From an uncultured Christensenellaceae bacterium (GTDB taxonomy: Bacteria > Bacillota > Clostridia > Christensenellales > UBA3700), in contig CALWKU010000073.1 in assembly GCA_944381345.1 (NCBI GenBank), positions 1 through 33,662 on the forward strand: DNA of 33,662 bases. The letters are read 5' to 3'. Below, one piece after another: positions 29,742 to 33,662 of the stretch. Position numbers and translations under genes: made by a program. Position 1 is the stretch's first letter. Every line of letters starts with the position of its first letter. The notes under the pieces are model-generated. The model saw nothing but the letters and a program-made list of their open reading frames with translations, was not told where the DNA came from and ran no database searches.

Positions 29742-31271
29742 ATGCTCGCAAAGATAAGGAGTTTTGCTCTCAACGGGCTTGAGGGGTTCGAAGTGTCGGT
29801 CGAGGTCGACGTCAACGCGGGACTGCCCGCATACGAGATCGTCGGCATGGGCGACACCGCGGTCAAAGAATCGAGAGAGAGGGTGCGCGCGGCGATCAAA
29901 AATTCGCTGCTCGATTACCCGATACGCCGAGTGACCGTCAACCTCGCGCCCGCGGACAGCAAAAAGGAAGGCAGTCTTTACGACCTTGCGATCGCCGTCG
30001 GCATACTCGCGGCGACCGAACAGGTCCCAAAGCTGTCGTATGCGGACTATGTGATCATCGGAGAGCTTGGTCTCGACGGGTCGCTGCGCCGCGTCAACGG
30101 GGTGCTGCCGCTCGTATTGTCTGCGCTGCAACACGGCTACGACAAGTTCATATTGCCCGAAGGCAACGCGAAAGAGGCGTCATACGTGCCCGGCGTAAAG
30201 GCGTATTGTTTTGAAAGGCTTGGCGACGTGTCGCAATTTCTGAACGGCGCGCTGCGCAAAGACTTCGTTCAGACGCGCGTGTTCGGCACGCATACGGCTG
30301 ACAACAAATACAACGTAGACTTCGCCGAGGTCAGGGGACAGCAGGTCGCAAGGCGCGCGTTGGAGATTGCGGTCGCCGGCGGGCACAATATTTTGATGAT
30401 AGGACCGCCCGGGGCAGGCAAGACTTTGATGGCGAAGTGCGTGCCGACGATCATGCCCGACATGACGTTCGAGGAGGCGATCGAGGTCACAAAGATACAT
30501 TCGATCGCAGGCATACTCGATCCCGAAAAGGGGATAGTCACTCAAAGACCGTTCCGTACGCCGCACCATACTGTGACGCCGCCCGCATTGATGGGCGGAG
30601 GCGCAAAGGCGCGCCCGGGCGAGGTCAGTCTCGCTCACAACGGCGTGCTTTTCCTCGACGAGATGCCCGAGTACCAGCGGCGCACTCTCGAGGGACTACG
30701 ACAGCCGCTCGAGGACGGCGTGGTCACGGTGTCGCGCTCCAAGCAGACGCTCGACTATCCCGCCGACTTCATGTTGGTCGCAAGCATGAATCCGTGCCCG
30801 TGCGGCAACTATGGATCCAAAACGAGGCAGTGCCGCTGTTCGCCCGCCGAGATACACAGGTATGTCTCGCGGCTGTCCGGACCGCTGCTCGACCGCATAG
30901 ACTTGCAGGTCGAAGTGGACGGCGTCGGATATGAGGAATTGCGGTTCGGACCGGAGGCGGAGAGCAGCGCGGACATAAAAAAGAGAGTGGAAAAGGCGCG
31001 TGCGATGCAAAGAGCGCGCTTCGGCAGCGGGCTTGTGACAAACTCGGGCATGAGCAACGCTCAGCTCAAAAAGTATTGCTCGCTCACGCCAGACTGCGAG
31101 CGCATCCTCGAGCGCGCGTTTGCAAAGCTGAATATGACCGCGCGTGCGAGCACGCGCGTACTCAAAGTCGCGCGCACGATCGCCGACCTTGCCGGCAGCG
31201 AGACGATACTCGCGCCGCACATCACCGAGGCGGTGCAATACAGATCGCTCGACCGCAAGTATTGGGAATGA
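29742..31271 (+). CDS. comM: YifB/ComM family Mg-chelatase-like AAA+ ATPase
   Basis: A 509-residue protein. The N-terminal LonC-like domain starts LAKIRSFALNGLEGFEVSVE and ends near 170. The AAA+ core has Walker A GPPGAGKT at 221-228, Walker B VLFLDEMPEY, the PCPCGNYG zinc-like motif and a C-terminal Mg-chelatase domain. In transforming bacteria ComM is a helicase that extends strand exchange of taken-up DNA. GGAGGGGG lies just before the ATG, 16 bases after the previous gene. Its stop overlaps dprA (ATGA), which fits a joint role in DNA processing. Confidence 0.95.
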   Translation: MLAKIRSFALNGLEGFEVSVEVDVNAGLPAYEIVGMGDTAVKESRERVRAAIKNSLLDYPIRRVTVNLAPADSKKEGSLYDLAIAVGILAATEQVPKLSYADYVIIGELGLDGSLRRVNGVLPLVLSALQHGYDKFILPEGNAKEASYVPGVKAYCFERLGDVSQFLNGALRKDFVQTRVFGTHTADNKYNVDFAEVRGQQVARRALEIAVAGGHNILMIGPPGAGKTLMAKCVPTIMPDMTFEEAIEVTKIHSIAGILDPEKGIVTQRPFRTPHHTVTPPALMGGGAKARPGEVSLAHNGVLFLDEMPEYQRRTLEGLRQPLEDGVVTVSRSKQTLDYPADFMLVASMNPCPCGNYGSKTRQCRCSPAEIHRYVSRLSGPLLDRIDLQVEVDGVGYEELRFGPEAESSADIKKRVEKARAMQRARFGSGLVTNSGMSNAQLKKYCSLTPDCERILERAFAKLNMTARASTRVLKVARTIADLAGSETILAPHITEAVQYRSLDRKYWE

Positions 31272-32290
31272 GATACGACAACGACGACAAGGCTTTGATC
31301 ATGCTTTCGTTCGACACCTGCGCCGCGCGCCGAGTCGCGCGTATGCGTTCCGTTGCTCATCCCGCGGAACTGTTCCGCGACTATTCGCACGCGGACGCGG
31401 TGATAGAATATATGGAGGCGCGCGGCATACGCGCGATAGGCTACACTTCGGACGAATATCCGGAATATCTGCGCTTGCTGCTTTCCGATCCGCCGGTCGT
31501 GCTGTATTGCAAGGGGGACGCGGCGCTGCTTTCGGACGAGGAGCGTAACGTCGCCGTCGTCGGAACGAGGGCGGTCACGCGTTACGGCAAGGACGTGACC
31601 GTTCAATTCGTCAGAGCTTTTGCGGACGCGGGGCTGCGCGTGGTCAGCGGCGGCGCGAGAGGCGTCGACGCGCTCGCGCACAGGACGGCATTGGAGCAGG
31701 GAGGCGTGACGGTCGCGGTTCTGGGCTGCGGCGTCGATATCGCCTATCCGCAGGAAAACAAGGCTTTGCTCGACGAGATCGCCGAAAAAGGCTTGGTCGT
31801 CAGCGAATATCCTCCCGGCACTCCGCCGCATCAATTCCGATTTCCCGAGCGCAACAGGCTTATCGCCGCGTTTTCCGCGGGAGTGCTGGTGACAGAGGCG
31901 GGGCTTAAAAGCGGTTCGCTGATCACCGCAAACTTTGCGATCGAGCAGGGCAAAGAACTCTACGTCGTGCCCGGCAGCGTATTCTCAAAACAGAGCGATG
32001 GCTGCAACGCTAAGATCAAGGAGTGTCAGGCGGCGGCGGTTACCTTGCCCGAGGACATTATAGGAGCGGTCAAGCGCGCCGACGCCGACAAGCTCGAAGT
32101 TCAGCTCACGATGGAACAGGCGCGGATCATGGAAATACTCTCCAAAGAAGAGAGCATGCATTTTTCCGAACTGCTCGAGGGCAGCGGACTGCCTACGGGA
32201 GAGCTGAGCGCGCTGCTGTCGGAAATGGAAATCTATGGTATGGTAAACAAGCTGAGCGGCAACTATTATCAAGTCGCCCGCAGGCTGTAA
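31268..32290 (+). CDS. dprA: DNA processing protein DprA (Smf)
   Basis: A 340-residue protein that binds incoming single-stranded DNA and loads RecA during transformation. The Rossmann-like core shows VAVVGTRAVTRYG (95-107), VVSGGARGVDALAH (125-138), CGVDIAYPQENK, FRFPERNRLIA (190-200) and VTEAGLKSGSLITA (208-221). A short C-terminal winged-helix part follows (about 275-335). The start at 31268 overlaps the comM stop by four bases; longer in-frame extension inside comM was rejected. Confidence 0.96.
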   Translation: MRYDNDDKALIMLSFDTCAARRVARMRSVAHPAELFRDYSHADAVIEYMEARGIRAIGYTSDEYPEYLRLLLSDPPVVLYCKGDAALLSDEERNVAVVGTRAVTRYGKDVTVQFVRAFADAGLRVVSGGARGVDALAHRTALEQGGVTVAVLGCGVDIAYPQENKALLDEIAEKGLVVSEYPPGTPPHQFRFPERNRLIAAFSAGVLVTEAGLKSGSLITANFAIEQGKELYVVPGSVFSKQSDGCNAKIKECQAAAVTLPEDIIGAVKRADADKLEVQLTMEQARIMEILSKEESMHFSELLEGSGLPTGELSALLSEMEIYGMVNKLSGNYYQVARRL

Positions 32291-32299
32291 GGAGACACA

Positions 32300-33662
32300 A
32301 TGAAACTTGTAATTGTCGAATCGCCGCACAAGGCAAAGACGATAGCAAAGTACCTCGGCAAAGAGTACCACGTACTCGCGTCGGGCGGTCACGTCAGCGA
32401 TCTGCCCCAAAAGAGTCTGGGCATCGACATCGACCACGACTTTGCGCCTCAATACGTCGTCACCCCGACCAAAGAGGAGACGATCAAACGTATCAAGAGC
32501 GAGCTTGCCAAGGCGGACAAAGTCTACCTGGCGACCGACCCCGACCGAGAGGGAGAGGCGATCTCGTGGCACCTCAAAAACGTCTGCGGCATCAAGGGCG
32601 GAGACATTCGCATCGTATTCAACGAGATATCCAAAAAGGCGGTGTTGGCGGCGCTCGACAATCCGCGCAGCATCAACATGAACCTCGTCGACGCACAGCA
32701 GGCGCGCCGCGTGTTGGACAGGTTGGTCGGCTATCAGATCTCGCCCATTCTTTCGCGCAAGATAAAAAGCGGACAGTCCGCAGGACGCGTGCAGTCGGTC
32801 GCGCTCAAGATGATCGTCGACCGCGAGCGCGAGATCCGCGACTTCAAGCCCGAGGAATATTGGAATATATATGCGTTTTTGCTCAAAGACAGGCGCAGCG
32901 CCGCATTCAAGTGCGAGTTCGCCGACGTTGACGGCAAAAAGTACAAGGTCAGGACAAAGGAGACCGCCGAAAAGATCGTCAACCGCAGCAAGGAAGGCGT
33001 GTGGAGCGTAGATCAGGTCAAGCGCAGCACGTCCGTCTCCAAGCCGCAGCCGCCGTTCACAACCTCGACTATGCAGCAGGACGCGTCGGCAAAGCTGTCT
33101 TTGACCGCCGCTCAGGTAATGCAGATCGCGCAGCAGCTGTACGAGGGCGTCGACATTCCCGGGATGGGTCAAATCGCGCTCGTCACCTACATCCGCACCG
33201 ACAGCGTACGCATTGCGGCTGAGGCTCAAAACGAGGCTCTCGACTACATCCGTTCCGTCTACGGCGACAAGTATGCGCCCAAGCGCCCCAACATATATAC
33301 GACAAAGGCGAGCGCGCAGGACGCGCACGAGGCGATAAGACCGATCTCTCTTTCGGTCACGCCCGATTCGATCAAGGACAAGGTGCAGCGCAACGTCTAC
33401 CGCCTCTACAAACTCATCTTCGACCGTTTCGTCGCCTCGCAGATGCAGAGCGCGAGTTACGACACGCTCAACGTACACATCATTTCGTACAAAGACGAGC
33501 ATACCTGCGGATACACGCTCAAAGGGCGCACGCTCAAATTCAACGGCTGGCTCGCCGCTTACACCCCGATGACGGAGAGCGAGGAAAAGGATTCCAAGAC
33601 GCTGCCCGACTTTACCGAAGGGCAGCCGCTCGAACTCAAAGAGATGCAGAGCGAGCAAAAGT
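32300..33662 (+). CDS. topA: DNA topoisomerase I (3' end beyond the window)
   Basis: The first 454 codons of a type IA topoisomerase, which relaxes negative supercoils. The TOPRIM domain begins MKLVIVESPHKAKTIAKYL and contains the metal-binding ATDPDREGEAISWH near 78-91. SAGRVQSVALK follows. The catalytic tyrosine is Y297 in ALVTYIRTDSVRI. The family is usually 650-900 residues, so the C-terminal zinc-finger part is missing only because the window ends. TAAGGAG lies 6 bases before the ATG, 9 bases after dprA; dprA-topA is a common Firmicute pair. Confidence 0.97.
   Translation, partial: MKLVIVESPHKAKTIAKYLGKEYHVLASGGHVSDLPQKSLGIDIDHDFAPQYVVTPTKEETIKRIKSELAKADKVYLATDPDREGEAISWHLKNVCGIKGGDIRIVFNEISKKAVLAALDNPRSINMNLVDAQQARRVLDRLVGYQISPILSRKIKSGQSAGRVQSVALKMIVDREREIRDFKPEEYWNIYAFLLKDRRSAAFKCEFADVDGKKYKVRTKETAEKIVNRSKEGVWSVDQVKRSTSVSKPQPPFTTSTMQQDASAKLSLTAAQVMQIAQQLYEGVDIPGMGQIALVTYIRTDSVRIAAEAQNEALDYIRSVYGDKYAPKRPNIYTTKASAQDAHEAIRPISLSVTPDSIKDKVQRNVYRLYKLIFDRFVASQMQSASYDTLNVHIISYKDEHTCGYTLKGRTLKFNGWLAAYTPMTESEEKDSKTLPDFTEGQPLELKEMQSEQK

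Noticed and set aside
27548..29899. 783-codon minus-strand frame over the lipoprotein/GT-C gene
   Set aside because: Antisense shadow; runs across the plus-strand promoter and into comM, with Arg/His/Asp-rich sequence and no domain.

Overview
This window looks like chromosome from an uncultured, fairly GC-rich Firmicute, most likely a Clostridia-type gut lineage. The evidence is gene order: ylxM-ffh-rpsP-khpA-rimM-trmD, then rbgA-rnhB-yraN-rplS and comM-dprA-topA. It also includes a split two-gene transketolase, a lysine (L-box) riboswitch over asd-dapA-dapB, near-consensus sigma-70/SigA promoters and strong Shine-Dalgarno (SD) sites. Genus or family cannot be read from the sequence alone.

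Layout. 1-720: an IS200/IS605-type element with one transposase gene, hairpin ends and a structured non-coding tail, lying against the end of the transketolase pair (735-2500, minus). 2761-4540: proS with its own promoter, converging on a minus-strand YhhN-type membrane protein whose promoter suggests a leaderless mRNA. 5565-10318 (minus): a carbohydrate locus made of an MFS/GPH-like transporter, a GH2 beta-mannosidase and a translationally coupled alkaline-phosphatase-superfamily enzyme. 10394-13395 (minus): asd-dapA-dapB behind a promoter, lysine riboswitch and intrinsic terminator. 13497-18034 (plus): an operon of a polytopic membrane protein, Hsp33, a TPR-like protein and an HD phosphohydrolase. 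18391-18972: an orphan DUF1989 (urea carboxylase-associated) protein. 19081-19818 (minus): an unknown membrane protein. 20147-20828: a cytidylate-kinase-like protein. 20841-26415: the SRP/ribosome/tRNA modification operon, with many 1-11 base gene overlaps. 26453-26986: rplS as a separate unit with a structured leader. 26987-27598: a long AT-rich intergenic region. 27599-29725: a lipoprotein-like protein joining a carbohydrate-binding-like domain to a GT-C-like multi-pass membrane domain. 29742-33662: comM, dprA and topA, with topA cut by the window end.

How the parts work together. The asd-dapA-dapB unit makes tetrahydrodipicolinate for lysine and peptidoglycan and is switched off by lysine. 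The ffh-to-rplS block supplies protein targeting, ribosomal proteins, ribosome assembly GTPase and tRNA/rRNA maturation. comM and dprA process incoming DNA during transformation in many bacteria. The transporter/mannosidase/phosphatase-like trio is inferred to import and cleave a beta-mannoside.

No CRISPR array, phage region, defence island or biosynthetic cluster is visible. The signals most worth a second look are: (1) the rplS leader, where the SD lies in a bulge between two stacked helices and an anti-SD is present; (2) two adjacent sugar-locus genes with parallel hairpin leaders that could alternate with SD-sequestering helices; (3) the jelly-roll-like/GT-C fusion protein; (4) the hairpin-rich, operator-bearing 600-base intergenic region ahead of it.
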